Source: Eutrigla gurnardus (taxonomy: Eukaryota > Chordata > Actinopteri > Perciformes > Triglidae). Taken from it: a stretch of DNA of 64,000 nucleotides. Location of the stretch: the NCBI GenBank assembly GCA_963514095.1, contig OY741268.1:27686715-27750714 (forward strand), given 5' to 3'. A program made the translations under genes and the position numbers. The notes under the pieces were generated by a model. The model ran no database searches. It saw only the letters and a program-made list of their open reading frames with translations, and had not been told where the DNA came from. Below, piece after piece: positions 1 to 46,089 of this stretch. Position 1 is the stretch's first letter. Every line of letters starts with the position of its first letter.

Positions 1-489
1 CTACACAGTTAAATCCCTAGATCTGTATGGCATACTAAACTCTGACTTTTTGATGACATAACACAATATGAGATTTTATGACATAGCTATGCTATTTTAT
101 ACGCTGACATTTTTAAGACATAATAGATTGTGATTTTTTTATGTCATTATATCCCATACTAGCACATCAACAGATTCCACTTAAAGGTCAAAGGAAGCCA
201 CGTGACACGGTCTACAGTTAATTAACTATTTCAATAGAGCATGAGCAATGTTCTACAATGAAACACAAGTCAAATCCACCCTGGAGCGTATTTCAAATCT
301 GACATATGGTGGGAGCCTGTAAATAAATACACATGATAAGGAAAGTGTGATGGTCCATCAATAGTTTGATGCATCTTTGAGCATAACTGCAATTCAAAGG
401 CTAAACACGAGGTAGCCTTTCTATATCGCACATTATCATACGCTACACTATTTGCATGTTGCTGTAAGCCAAACAACGTTTTGAACCCG

Positions 490-915
490 TTTGCTGGATT
501 CACTCCCTGCGGTGTTTATGTTTACGTTTGGAAGCTACAGGATGCTACAAGCTAACATGCTGAGGCTACTAGCTGGCAGTCGCTCGCGGATTTTGTTTAA
601 AACTACAACAACGGAGTTAGCGTGTACTTCGTCAACTTGTTGACTTCGCTAGTCAAATGACGTGTAGACCCCTCTCCCTGTTAGCATACCCCCTTTGCTG
701 GATTCACTCCTTGGTGTGTTATGTTTACGTTTGGCCGCTGCAGGATGCTACAAGCTAACATGCTATGGCTAACAAGCTAGCAGCCCAGCCCGCATCGCGA
801 GCAGCATTAACATAAAACTAAATGTGGTGATTTTGTATTGGCATACTCACAACGTATGTAGTTGTAGTGTTAAGACTGACGTTTATCTCATCAGCTTGTT
901 CACTTCGCAACGCAA
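490..915. repeat. Tandem duplication of about 204 bp, two diverged copies
   Basis: A segment beginning TTTGCTGGATTCACTCC at 490 recurs at 694. About 100 bases match well between the copies, including GTTTACGTTTGG and AGGATGCTACAAGCTAACATGCT. The second halves match more loosely (CTTGTTGACTTCGCT near 638 against CTTGTTCACTTCGCA near 895). No long ORF runs through it. It may be part of a promoter or a dispersed repeat; the sequence does not decide. Confidence 0.6.
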
Positions 916-969
916 ACCCGGAAGCCACCGGAAACAGTTCCTCAGGGTCGAAGCAGCTCGAGCCGTAGT

Positions 970-983
970 TGCGCATGCGCGAA
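970..983. promoter_or_regulatory. NRF-1-like palindromic site
   Basis: TTGCGCATGCGCGA closely matches the palindromic NRF-1 consensus (YGCGCAYGCGCR), a common element of CpG-type vertebrate promoters. It lies in a locally CpG-bearing stretch next to the tandem duplication at 490-915. The left edge of the window could therefore hold the promoter of a gene transcribed leftward, but no exon is visible to confirm this. Confidence 0.3.
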
Positions 984-1135
984 CCAGACACGTCACTACC
1001 TTATTTTTCTATTTAAATATATATATGAATGTACTCCCATTATGATGATGTCCCAGGAGCTTCTCCAAAAAGTGGTGACATTATTTATTATAGAGGATCC
1101 TTGAGGGTCTAGTTTAAATGCAATAAGGAGATTTT

Positions 1136-2250
1136 TATATTATTATTATTATTATTATTATTAGGGCCTGAGTGCACGTAAGGCTACGAAGCCCTATTGT
1201 TATTCGAATGTTTCTTATTATTCTTTTAAGAGTTTGTGTCTTTTGGGGTCCTCAGCATAAAAAAAATAATAAAAAAAAAAAACGCGGCCTGGTGAAAAAT
1301 TTGAGAATTTGGCGGTTTCGTAGTCGGCCACAAAAAAGTTGCTCGCTAGCGCCACCTCGCATGGAGAATTCACCAGCCCCACCGCACCGTAACTGATTGA
1401 CATGAAATTTTGCACACATGTGCGGACAAGTGTCCTCTACAAAAAGGACCAAAGTCCATCCATCCATCCATCCATCCATTTTCTTCCGCTTATCCGGTAC
1501 CGGGTCGCGGGGGCAGCTGCCTGAGCAGGGACGCCCAGACTTCCCTCTCCCCGGACACTTCCCCCAGCTCTTCCGGGAGGACCCCAAGGCGTTCCCAGGC
1601 CAGCCGGGTGACATAGTCACTCCAGCGTGTCCTGGGTCTTCCTCGGGGTCTCCTCCCGGTGGGGCATGCCTGGAACACCTCCCGAGGGAGGCGTCCAGGG
1701 GGCATCCGATACAGATGCCCGAGCCACCTCAACTGGCTCCTCTCGATGTGGAGGAGCAGCGCCTCTACTCTGAGCTCCTCCCGTGTGACGGAGCTCCTCA
1801 CCCTATCTCTAAGGGAGCGCCCCGCCACCCTGCGGAGGAAGCTCATTTCGGCCGCTTGTATCCGGGATCTTATTCTTTCGGTCATGACCCAAAGTTCATG
1901 ACCATAGGTGAGGGTAGGAACGTAGATTGACCGGTAAATTGAGAGCTTCGCCTTTCGGCTCAGCTCTCTCTTTACCACGACGGACCGATACAGGGACCGC
2001 ATTACTGCAGCCGCTGCACCGATCCGCCTGTCAATCTCACGTTCCATCCTTCCCTCACTCGTGAACAAGACCCCAAGATACTTAAACTCCTCCACTTGAG
2101 GCAGGAACTCCCCCCCGACCAAAGTCCGCTTCCCAAAATGTTCCGCCATCTTGGATTTGATGAAAAACCGGATGTTGCGCATTTCTCCAACACCGTTGAT
2201 CCGATTTGGATGAAATCTGGTATTATTATTATTATATAATATACAATTTT
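1136..2250. repeat. Interspersed repeat interrupted by a nested retrotransposon
   Basis: This begins with a (TTA)n run and then a GGGCCTGAGTGCACGTAAGG-type sequence that I recall as typical of an abundant teleost repeat. It ends near another (ATT)n run at 2221-2236. The middle is split by the Rex3-like insertion at 1458-2116, and the flanks read as one element once that insertion is removed. The family is not identified with certainty. Confidence 0.45.
1458..2116 (-). mobile_element. 5'-truncated RTE-clade (Rex3-like) non-LTR retrotransposon
   Basis: Read on the minus strand, an open frame of about 209 codons from 2116 encodes the C-terminal end of a reverse-transcriptase ORF: EEFKYLGVLFTSEG, then YVPTLTYGHELWVMTER, then GRRPRGRPRTRW, ending near LLRQLPPRPGTG. 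A (GATG)n tail follows at 1458-1476, which is diagnostic of Rex3-like RTE elements. The copy is flanked by perfect 11-bp target-site duplications, GACCAAAGTCC, at 1447-1457 and 2117-2127. The 5' truncation is typical of target-primed reverse transcription. The fragment lacks the endonuclease and RT palm, so it cannot move by itself. The uninterrupted frame suggests a fairly recent insertion. Assignment to Rex3 rather than another RTE is from memory of the family. Confidence 0.85.
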
Positions 2251-2839
2251 AATATAAAAACTGTTTATTTTGGGCAAACTTGCATTTGTCATCACTGTTC
2301 TTGTGTCAGAATTTAGGAAACTACTCTACTCATCCAGTCAATCAATACATAAAGTTTCCTGGTATGTAAATATGTGTGTATGCTAGGAATCTGGACTGTT
2401 GTGCCATCTGCTGAGGGAATGTGGTGTGTCACCGCCTCCCTACTGAACATGGGGAAGCATGAAGACATGGGTGGGTTTGACAGAAGAACAGCTGACTGGC
2501 TGCTTCTGGTGGGGTTTTGTCAGCTAAACATTCTCTCTGTAGACTCTACTATGGACAATAGTGCTGAAAGAAAATGTGGGCTGCTGTGTCTTTAACACCT
2601 GTTTGCTGAAACATAAATTGGAAAGTGAAGTGACATAGAGACACAGACGTCTCACTTTCATTTTTGTTTTTATTCAGGACACGCTCACCAATCACACTCC
2701 TATCACCTTTCTAATTATAAACCTGGGCCTGGACTCTCCAAGAATGGAAGTCTATAGCCAGGCCCATCTGTGGACCCTAAAATTAGCCCCCCCAACCCCC
2801 AACAAACCCCCCCTAGAATGGAGCTCAGGTCCTCTCAGT

Positions 2840-2904
<65 letters not shown>

Positions 2905-3193
2905 TTTTCACAACTCACAGCCGCCTTCAGAGGCATCACACACTCCTTGGAGGACTTTTCTTTCATTTGTTTCTTCTTCCACGTATCTTATGATGGAGTT
3001 TTGAAAGTGTTTAACTTCTCTTCTCAAGTTTTTGGAAGAAATGTCAGCGGGCAACTAGTTGAGGTAAGTGTGTCTTGATGCAGTCATTTTGCATCTGTTG
3101 ACACCAGATAATGTGTTTCTCCTAAGCAGGTTTTCTTTATCTCTGATTATAAAATGCAGTCATGTATGCTTTTATTTAAGTTGTGTTACTGTA
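2251..3193. other. Intergenic stretch with a (CA)n microsatellite
   Basis: AT-rich sequence without a supported gene. It holds a (CA)n array of about 58 bp at 2842-2899. A GAG|GTAAGTGTG donor-like site at 3063-3064 on the plus strand could end a non-coding 5' exon of asb12, but no transcript evidence is available here. Confidence 0.5.
2842..2899. repeat. (CA)29 microsatellite
   Basis: Uninterrupted CA dinucleotide run of about 58 bases, upstream of asb12. Confidence 0.95.
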
Positions 3194-3201
3194 ATTGCAT
3201 C

Positions 3202-3697
3202 TACAGCCCGACCTATAAAGGATTTTGAAGGCCCATACCGATTTTTGTTGATTTAAAAATCCGATATTCCGATATATCGGCTGATATTTTTTTATTTCAG
3301 AAACGCGTAACTAAACATTAACAGATTTCCCTAACATTAGTTATTTGTAGTTATTTAAAAGTTGTTTATTTTATCGTCACAACGGAACAGAGGAACATCA
3401 AAATATATTAAAGTTCTGATAAATAAAATGTATAAAAATACAAACTTAAGATATAAAACTTAAAGTCCTTTGAACAAAAAACACCAACAATAACAACCAA
3501 ACACAAAGTTACCAGTATTAAAAGACTTGGTAAGCTTCATAAATATAACTTCAAGCAAGGCTGGAGACAAATTCTGTTAAGTTCTATAAGGGTGTTTCGT
3601 CCGTTGTTATTTTATTTTTGAAATATTCATTATATAAATTATAAATGCCTAATATCGGCCGATAATATCGACCCGCCGATATATCGGTCGGGCTCTA
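3202..3697. mobile_element. hAT-type non-autonomous DNA transposon (MITE)
   Basis: A 496-bp element bounded by 12-bp terminal inverted repeats, TACAGCCCGACC on the left and GGTCGGGCTCTA on the right, with one mismatch. It is flanked by perfect 8-bp target-site duplications, ATTGCATC, at 3194-3201 and 3698-3705. An 8-bp duplication is the hallmark of hAT transposition. Both ends contain repeated CCGATAT/ATATCGG subterminal motifs that could bind a transposase. There is no transposase ORF, so it would have been mobilised in trans. It lies 250 bp upstream of the asb12 coding start, within the probable asb12 promoter or 5' intron. Confidence 0.85.
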
Positions 3698-3945
3698 ATT
3701 GCATCTTATATGAAGTAACTGTGTCATGTAGGCAACCAGCATTGTCTTATCGTAGTACTTTATGGTCATGATAAGAAGCATCAATCTTTTACTTTCTTGT
3801 AGGAATTTGTTACGAGGAAGCAGAATAAAAATAACCCCAAACTGTCAGCTGTGTGTGTTTGGATGGATTACCATCTTTTCTCTGACATTCTTTGCCATCC
3901 TTGTAGATGGAAGGGCTTTGACTCGCGCCAGCCCGCGGTTACACT

Positions 3946-4230
3946 ATGGTTCTGGGCCAAGCTGTCAACATGAGTTTGATGGACATTTCAAAGATCTTCT
4001 CGCTGCTGCAGCCGAAGGAGGAGGATGAGGACAACGAGCAGTGTCAGGCCCTGAACAACGCCGTGAGCAGCGACGACGTGACTCTGCTCTCCGAGCTCCT
4101 ATCTCAGGAGACTTACAGGAGGGCTATCAATGCCAGAAGCGGGTGGGGGGTCGCGGTAACCCCCCTGCGCACCGCCGCCGCTCTGGGACACCTGAGGTGC
4201 TTGGAGTTGTTGTTGGAGCACGGTGCAGAG
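3946..4230 (+). CDS. asb12: asb12 coding exon 1
   Basis: Encodes 95 residues: the N-terminal SLMDISKIFSLLQP segment, an acidic patch, and the first ankyrin repeat (TPLRTAAALGHLRCLELLLE). It ends GCAGAG|GTGAGA in phase 0. An AG at 3904-3905 (CCTTGTAG) could be the acceptor of a spliced 5' UTR. If that is used, a five-codon uORF (3906-3920) precedes the main start. Confidence 0.9.
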
Positions 4231-5383
4231 GTGAGATATACGGAGATCACACATTTCATTTAAAAGCCCCTAAAAAAGGTTCTCAGGTCTTTTTCCACCG
4301 ATTAAAAATTAAGAGTAAGAAATTTGATTTTCACAAATTTTACATTTAGGGCATTAAAGCTGCACTGATCAATGTTTTAGATGAACGATGGATCGAATGA
4401 CTAAGTGTGTAATGTGAAAGGGTTCACCTCAAATAATGTATAAATATCTACATGAATCTCGGGAGTTGGTGGAGAACAAAACAGAGCTAAAAGGAGAGTG
4501 AATATTGAACTTGATGAATAAATGAAAGCAAAGTTTTGCTCAGGGTCTTTTCTGCTCAATGAGCTTTAATGATGCATAATGCACCTTTTTTGGACCTGCT
4601 TGGATCCAGATCGACAGCCTGGACGTGAAGGCCCAGACGCCCCTCTTCACAGCCGTCAGCGGGAAACACCTGGACTGCGCGGTCGCCCTGCTGAAGGCCG
4701 GCGCCGACCCCAACGGCAGCCCCTACAACAACTGCTCCCCGGTGCTGACGGCGGCCCGGGAGGGCGACGTGGACGTGCTCCGGGAGCTGCTGCGCTTCGG
4801 GGCCGAGGTGGACGTGAAGCCCAAAGTCCCCGAGTGGGCCTCCAACGGCTCGGCCTGCAGGGGACCCCTCTACATCTCGGCCGTTTACGGACACCTGGGC
4901 TGCTTCAAGCTGCTGCTCCTCCACGGGGCCAACCCCAACTACAACTGCACGGACGAGAAGCTGCTGGCCCGGATAAAGCAGCCCAAGACGGTGCTGGAGG
5001 TGAGTCTGCGGTACGGCTGCGGCGTGGAGTTCATCCAGCTGCTCATCGATTTTGGCGCCGACGTGTTTCTGCCCACGCTGATCATCGACAAGACGACGAA
5101 GCAGAACGAAGCTCTGATCCTGCTGCTCAAAGAGAGGGGTGAGAATCCGATCAAACCTTGGGGTTCGGTTGAGCATTCAAGTGTTTAGAGTGTCAAAATG
5201 CTCATCCAACCTTTGTTTTTTTGTACTTCTTCTTCAGTTTGCCCCAAAACGCTGATGTCCCAGACTCGGCTAGCGATCCGGAGGTTCCTCCCCTTCGCCA
5301 GGAAGGAGCTCGCCATTGACAGTTTGGACGTTCCTCTGATCCTGAGGAACTACCTGAAGCACGAGACCTGCGAACTCATATGA
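3946..5383 (+). CDS. asb12: Ankyrin repeat and SOCS box protein 12 (three coding exons)
   Basis: ASB proteins are substrate-recognition subunits of Elongin B/C-Cullin 5 ubiquitin ligases: the ankyrin repeats bind the target and the SOCS box binds Elongin C and Cullin 5. The coding exons 3946-4230, 4610-5138 and 5238-5383 join in phase (285+529+146 bp) to give 319 aa, close to mammalian ASB12. The N-terminal motif SLMDISKIFSLLQP is the ASB12 signature. Five ankyrin repeats are visible at about residues 60-94, 104-134, 136-165, 178-208 and 221-249. Residues 276-318 form the SOCS box, ending in DVPLILRNYLKH. The ATG at 3946 is the first in frame and has A at -3 and G at +4. A second in-frame ATG at 3970 matches the usual mammalian start and could be used instead. 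The gene converges with arhgef9, its neighbour in human as well (recalled). Confidence 0.93.
4610..5138 (+). CDS. asb12: asb12 coding exon 2
   Basis: The acceptor TGGATCCAG precedes ATCGACAGCCTGGACGTG (IDSLDV). The exon is very GC-rich compared with its flanks and carries ankyrin repeats 2-5, with motifs such as TPLFTAV, CSPVLTAARE and GPLYISAVYGH. It ends AGAGAGG G|GTGAGA in phase 1. Confidence 0.93.
5238..5383 (+). CDS. asb12: asb12 coding exon 3 (SOCS box)
   Basis: The acceptor TTCTTCTTCAG precedes TTTGCCCC. The split codon rejoins as Val, followed by CPKTLMSQTRLAIRRFLPF and the C-terminal SOCS box, with the stop TGA at 5381-5383. The LxxR-Elongin C-type and LPxP-like Cullin-binding parts of the SOCS box are present in divergent form, as in other ASB12 proteins. 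Confidence 0.92.
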
Positions 5384-5934
5384 TGCTCTCCTTAGCATCA
5401 CTATGGCCAGTGACTGGATAGTTTTTTTTTTCTAAAAGTAGATCACTGTACTGTTTTTATTATTTATATGTGAAGAGTTAAGTTTGGGGTTAATTAATAG
5501 ATAAACATGAAGTTTACTGAAGGTTTCCATGTTGGAAACTCTGCCATTGTCCTTGCGGGGGTGTAATACCACGGTTGACCACTAGAGGCCACAATAACAC
5601 AGCTGATTGCTCTGGTCCAAATTTGTTATTGCCCTCTTTAGATGACCTTTAGCTCCGTCCTCCTCACAACTAACATCACACAATCGGATACATATCTAAG
5701 AATATCTCATTACTTCCTGATTACAGCATCGTTAAAATCCTTCTTTTGTGATTGTGACCACCACCCCGATAATGCTATTATCTTATGTTTCCGTAAATCT
5801 TTCTTCTGTATTACATACCAGGCGTTTAATGCGTCAGCTGTTGGAAACAGGGGGACGCACAAACAGGAAATGATGTCACACAACAGGAAAGCCAGCACAA
5901 TGCCCTCACTCGCACACACCAACGCCTCGAGACG
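5384..5934 (+). other. asb12: asb12 3' UTR and asb12-arhgef9 convergent boundary
   Basis: No canonical AATAAA lies in the first 550 bases after the asb12 stop. The first one on the plus strand is at 6158-6163. The asb12 3' UTR may therefore run into the 3' end of arhgef9, which comes from the opposite strand. The boundary is inferred. Confidence 0.4.
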
Positions 5935-6783
5935 CAGTTCTGTAGAGGTTTTATTTTCAACAAAAGTACAGCTATATCAGATATGGATTTATTTTTACAG
6001 CGAAGTACAACATATTCCCAGTGCTTCTGATTACATCAAAACATATAATGTACATACAGTTGACATCTCCACTCTCCCATTCACAGTTTCTGGATTGAAT
6101 AGGCATTATTCTTTTTTTTTTTAAGGTTTTTTTTTTTTTTTCATTTCTACAACAAATAATAAAACTCAAAAAAGGCCGGCAAGAAAAGAAAATGACAAAT
6201 GTTTGCATATGGTGAGAAAGGATGTGGATTACTGGTGAGTTCGTTTTCCAGACCTCAAACTAGATGGTAATATACAATGAGGTTTTTAAACGTGGGATGT
6301 CAGTCTTCTGATCACCTTGTTGTCATTGAACACCACATGGATTATATGGCTGGTCGAAGACTCTGTTGTACCCTGACTGTTGTGAAACTGTTCCAAACGA
6401 AGGTGTCTCTAAACGCTAAGTGTGAGTAAATGTGGTCAGTGGCTCGACACCCTGGATTAAAAGGAATTACGTAGATCTGAGCAAAATCCAGTTGACAGTC
6501 CGCTAAATTGGCCGTCTTAAGTTTATGACCGGGCATAAAAAAAAAGAAGAAGAAATCTTCCACACAGAACGCTGTCCTCTCAGCTCTCAGCACAAGGTCA
6601 GAATGATAATTACATAAGAAGGAAAAAAAAATTGCATCCTTTTAGCGGTGTGGCCAAAATGGTACTATTTAATACTGCATTCAATAAATACAAGTGAGGA
6701 ATTAATTTGTACTCTCAAGTCAATGCACTTCAAAGAATCATTTCTCAAGTACAAGCAAGAGCACGATATGAATTGCAATGAAG

Positions 6784-6784
<1 letters not shown>

Positions 6785-6827
<43 letters not shown>
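6785..6827. repeat. (TG)n microsatellite
   Basis: About 43 bases of uninterrupted TG within the putative arhgef9 3' UTR. Confidence 0.95.
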
Positions 6828-6829
<2 letters not shown>

Positions 6830-7666
6830 GATTATGTTTATTTTTAGCTCATCCCAAGAGGTTTCGCATTTATTTATTCAGCTCTTCTGTTTGACTACAA
6901 ATCTGTACACAAACACCCATGATCAGTGCTAACTCCTATTTGGTTCACTGTGGTCATAGAAACAATTATACCCGTTTGACCTCAGCGGTTAATGGCGTTC
7001 AAAGTTACCCCCCCTAAAGAAAACAGCACAACACCGTGGACAGTGCAGGTTCAAATAAAATAAAATAAAACATAAAAAAAAAAATGAGTACAGTTGATAA
7101 TACCCATTATATTTGGGCAAAGAGAAGCATTAGTGCGTTTAATTCCAGCTATCAACAGTTCAGTCTTTGATTGAGCACGAGGAAAGACTAAAACACCCCC
7201 CTCTTTACTTAATACTTCAATAAATAAAACCAGAAGCTACAACCTGAATGTGCCGTGAGCAGGAGACGGGTGGACAGAGAGAAGAACTCCCTGCAGTGAG
7301 ATGGCATGGCGTCACACACATGAACGGGTGGAGAAACAGAAACGAAGAATCCCATTTGGAAGTTAAATGAAACTAAACAATCTTGCTCAGATTTGTCTAA
7401 AGTCTCATGCAAAATATCGGATGCCACAAGCATGCATTTACCTGGTACTGAGGTCTACCGCACGCTAGAACTGGAACAACATTCGTCTCCAACGCAAAAT
7501 TACCAATATCCAAATATATGATCTGTTCTTTTTACATTATTTACAGTGTGTAGCTGATAAAGATAAAATAGATGATTCTTCTTAGTTTTTTGATTCGTAT
7601 AACTCACTTTTAATAATATACTTGCTGAAAAGTGAAACTTGACTAATGAAAATCTGTTTTCCTACT

Positions 7667-7670
<4 letters not shown>

Positions 7671-7700
<30 letters not shown>
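7671..7700. repeat. (AT)15 microsatellite
   Basis: Perfect AT run of 30 bases. Confidence 0.95.
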
Positions 7701-7704
<4 letters not shown>

Positions 7705-8147
7705 ATAAAACCTATTGCATTAATTAGGTAACGGTAAAAAGAACTCTTATGTTTTCTAAACATCTGAAATTATTTTTTTGTGCAATAAAATTACGGCTTA
7801 TGTACGTGTGGTAGAATATAATAAGGTGTGTTTGTTTCGGCACAGTATCTACTCATATGGAGAAAAAAAAAGCCTCTAAAGTTTCTGTCCGAGTGGATCT
7901 CATGCACTGGGAGGGGGGGAGGGAGGGGGGGGGGGGGATTCCCAGTGTGTTTGAGATAAAGAGAAAGAAAGAGAGAGAGATGCAAGTCCCACACTGAAGG
8001 GAAAATACATGACTAATTCAAATCTGCCTGTGAAACTGAATAGATAATCACTAGTGGAATGCTGGAAGGCACTGTTAGATAGCATCTCTCTTCTCCGCAG
8101 CAGAACGGGCCAGCTATGTGTGTGTGTTTGCCTGCTTGTTGTCTGTA

Positions 8148-8179
8148 TGGTGGTGGTGGTGGTGGTGGTGGTGGTGGTG
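8148..8179. repeat. (TGG)n trinucleotide repeat
   Basis: About ten TGG units, followed by a G-rich tract to about 8205. On the minus strand it reads CCA repeats and lies in the putative 3' UTR. Confidence 0.95.
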
Positions 8180-8920
8180 TAGGGGAATGGGAGGGTGGGG
8201 GGGCGTAGCACGGGACCTGAGGTTATCATGGCCTGGGAACCACATTTCTTTTTTCTTGTTGTGTTTTTTTTTGCGACCAGGGAATAATCTTCCAGAACGA
8301 TCTCATCTCTACAGACACCAGCAGCCAACTCACCCCGTTTCTCAACTTTTCTTTTTACTGAAACAAAAACATAAATTACACAACATACAAAGCAACTCTA
8401 AGATCTCTTTTTTTTTGTTTGTTGTTGTTTGTTTTTCATCCCGATTATAGGTTATAAGGCCTATAAGAAGGCAACAAATGACATAGAACGATATATAACT
8501 CTTTCATATCACGTCTGTAGTGAATAGTGAGGATATATAATGATATATCACATTGCACAAGTTTGTCATACTGTATATGTACTGGTCATCGGGTGATATA
8601 ACTCCAACACAAAATGTACTTCTGTATCTGAGGTCAAAGGTGGAGAACAAAACACGGACTCGAGCGTCGCTTACATTCCAGCTGGAGAAAAGAATAAAAG
8701 TCTCTTCTCTAACACCTCGGTTGTAGGAGCAGATGGTGGGACAGCAGCTTTTAGGGGGGACATTGATTAAACCAATCAATCTGATCGGGGAGGGGGGGCA
8801 AGCAGAGCTGGAAAACAACGAATCTGTCGGAGGACACCTGCATGCTACGGATTGTATTCGCCTTTCTACCTCCTTGTCTAGTCTGCCAGTGTTGGCTGTT
8901 CATGTACATATCCTCTATGA

Positions 8921-8944
8921 CCCCCCCCCCCCCCCCCCCCCCCC
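8921..8944. repeat. Poly-C tract of 24 bases
   Basis: Homopolymer C run on the plus strand, poly-G in arhgef9 sense orientation. Confidence 0.95.
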
Positions 8945-10044
8945 ACCAGTAGGGATATAAAGTACCCCTCAGACTGAATAGTGCTGTGCTTTTTACAGTG
9001 TGAACAATATAAAATAATTAAAGCCAACTGAAGGAGTCTTTCTTTTTGCCCGCCGACGTAAAACAAAAAAAGGGAGATATTATTTCAGACCTTGGCCGAC
9101 GCTTTAACTTCAACTTTTAACTCGTGGATTTCTGGAGGTCGGCTGTTCTCTTTCCAACACCCAGTGAGCTGCCAGCACAGTGCTACAGGGGTGGTCTCTG
9201 GGTTTGGGGTAAGGGGTGGTGGTGAGGGTGGTTGGGGGTGGTGGGGGGGCAGGTGGACCGTAGCCTGCCTATCTCCTGCTCCCAGCTGTTTCATCTGAGC
9301 GGCGAGGCTCTCCTCAACCCCACAGCCCCCTCGGTTATGAATACCCTGTCAAAGTGGTGAAAAGGGATGGAAATATTCGACTGATGTTCCCGACTATTGA
9401 TTTGTTCCCTGACCGTCGTATCATGGCCAATGGCAGCTTTCCAAGAGAATGAAGCTCGTCCTCTGAGAGCGAAGTGACTCACGGAGGCCGAGCGGTGGTA
9501 GAGAGAGATAGAGGGGATGCAGAGAGAGAGCGAGGGAAACACTGTTGAGCGTCAGACGACGGGCGAACAGCTAGAGAGGAACGAGGCGGAGGTCCGGACG
9601 GCCGAGCTGGTCTGGGATCAGCGGCTGAACGGATCTAACTTCCGTCATTATTCAATCTCACATTCAGAGGAATGCAACAAGCAATCTCACATAGCAGCAC
9701 AGCAAGACTGACACAATCACACTGCGAGGAATGCCCCGTCGTGGCCTTGTGTTTCTCTCCAGACGGTGGGTTCAAAAAACAAAACCAATAAATAGAAGAA
9801 TCTAAATCATTCCAGGACATTCAGATGGCGTGACGATGCAGAATCCGATGGGAAAGAGAGTTCATGACGGTCGATTCAGCTGGAGAAGCATGATGAACTA
9901 ATAATGTTACTAACATATATGAATTGTAAAGTTTTATTTGTGTTTTTTTTTTTATCCTCAGTTGATTTAAATCCAAGTCTTCAGTCCTGTTGCTGCTTCC
10001 AGTCACACGCTATATTAACAATGGTCCTTGATTTCAAAAGTCTC

Positions 10045-10083
<39 letters not shown>
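10045..10083. repeat. (TG)n microsatellite just after the arhgef9 stop
   Basis: TG run of about 39 bases. In the arhgef9 mRNA it would be a (CA)n tract starting about 83 nt after the stop codon. CA-repeat RNA is a known hnRNP L target. Confidence 0.9.
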
Positions 10084-10085
<2 letters not shown>

Positions 10086-10165
10086 GTATTTTTCTTCGTC
10101 ATGATCATCCAGTGTTTAGTGCTTCTAAGAAAAATAGCTGGTCCTTCAGAAGAGTCCGTGTGTCT

Positions 10166-46012
<35,847 letters not shown>

Positions 46013-46089
46013 CCTCTCTCATTCTACAGTGTCAGCTATCGGCTCCGATGGACATCATGGTATTGGGCCTCTTTCTCTCTCTCAAACAC
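46013..46089 (-). other. arhgef9: 5' UTR part of long-isoform exon 1
   Basis: The acceptor TTTTGCCCCCCAG precedes GTGTTTGAGAG. The 77-base leader contains a short uORF (ATG ATG TCC ... TGA, 8 codons) and an out-of-frame ATG nine bases before the main start. Confidence 0.6.

Larger units (their letters stand above)
5935..10165 (-). other. arhgef9: Probable long 3' UTR of arhgef9
   Basis: About 4.2 kb of AT-rich sequence without conserved ORFs lies downstream of the arhgef9 stop at 10166-10168. Minus-strand AATAAA signals (TTTATT on the plus strand) occur at 5950-5955 and at several places between about 5988 and 6877. Several sites may be used, and which ones cannot be told here. The stretch holds many simple repeats: (TG)n 6785-6827, (AT)15 7671-7700, (TGG)n 8148-8179, poly-C 8921-8944 and (GT)n 10045-10083. 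Mammalian ARHGEF9 also has a long 3' UTR (recalled). Confidence 0.5.

Noticed and set aside
1418..1930. Plus-strand ORF of 170 codons
   Set aside because: It is the antisense shadow of the Rex3-like reverse-transcriptase fragment.
4556..5176. 206-codon minus-strand ORF and 187-codon alternative plus-strand ORF over asb12 exon 2
   Set aside because: Shadow frames of the GC-rich ankyrin exon; the true frame shows five ankyrin repeats and correct splice phases.
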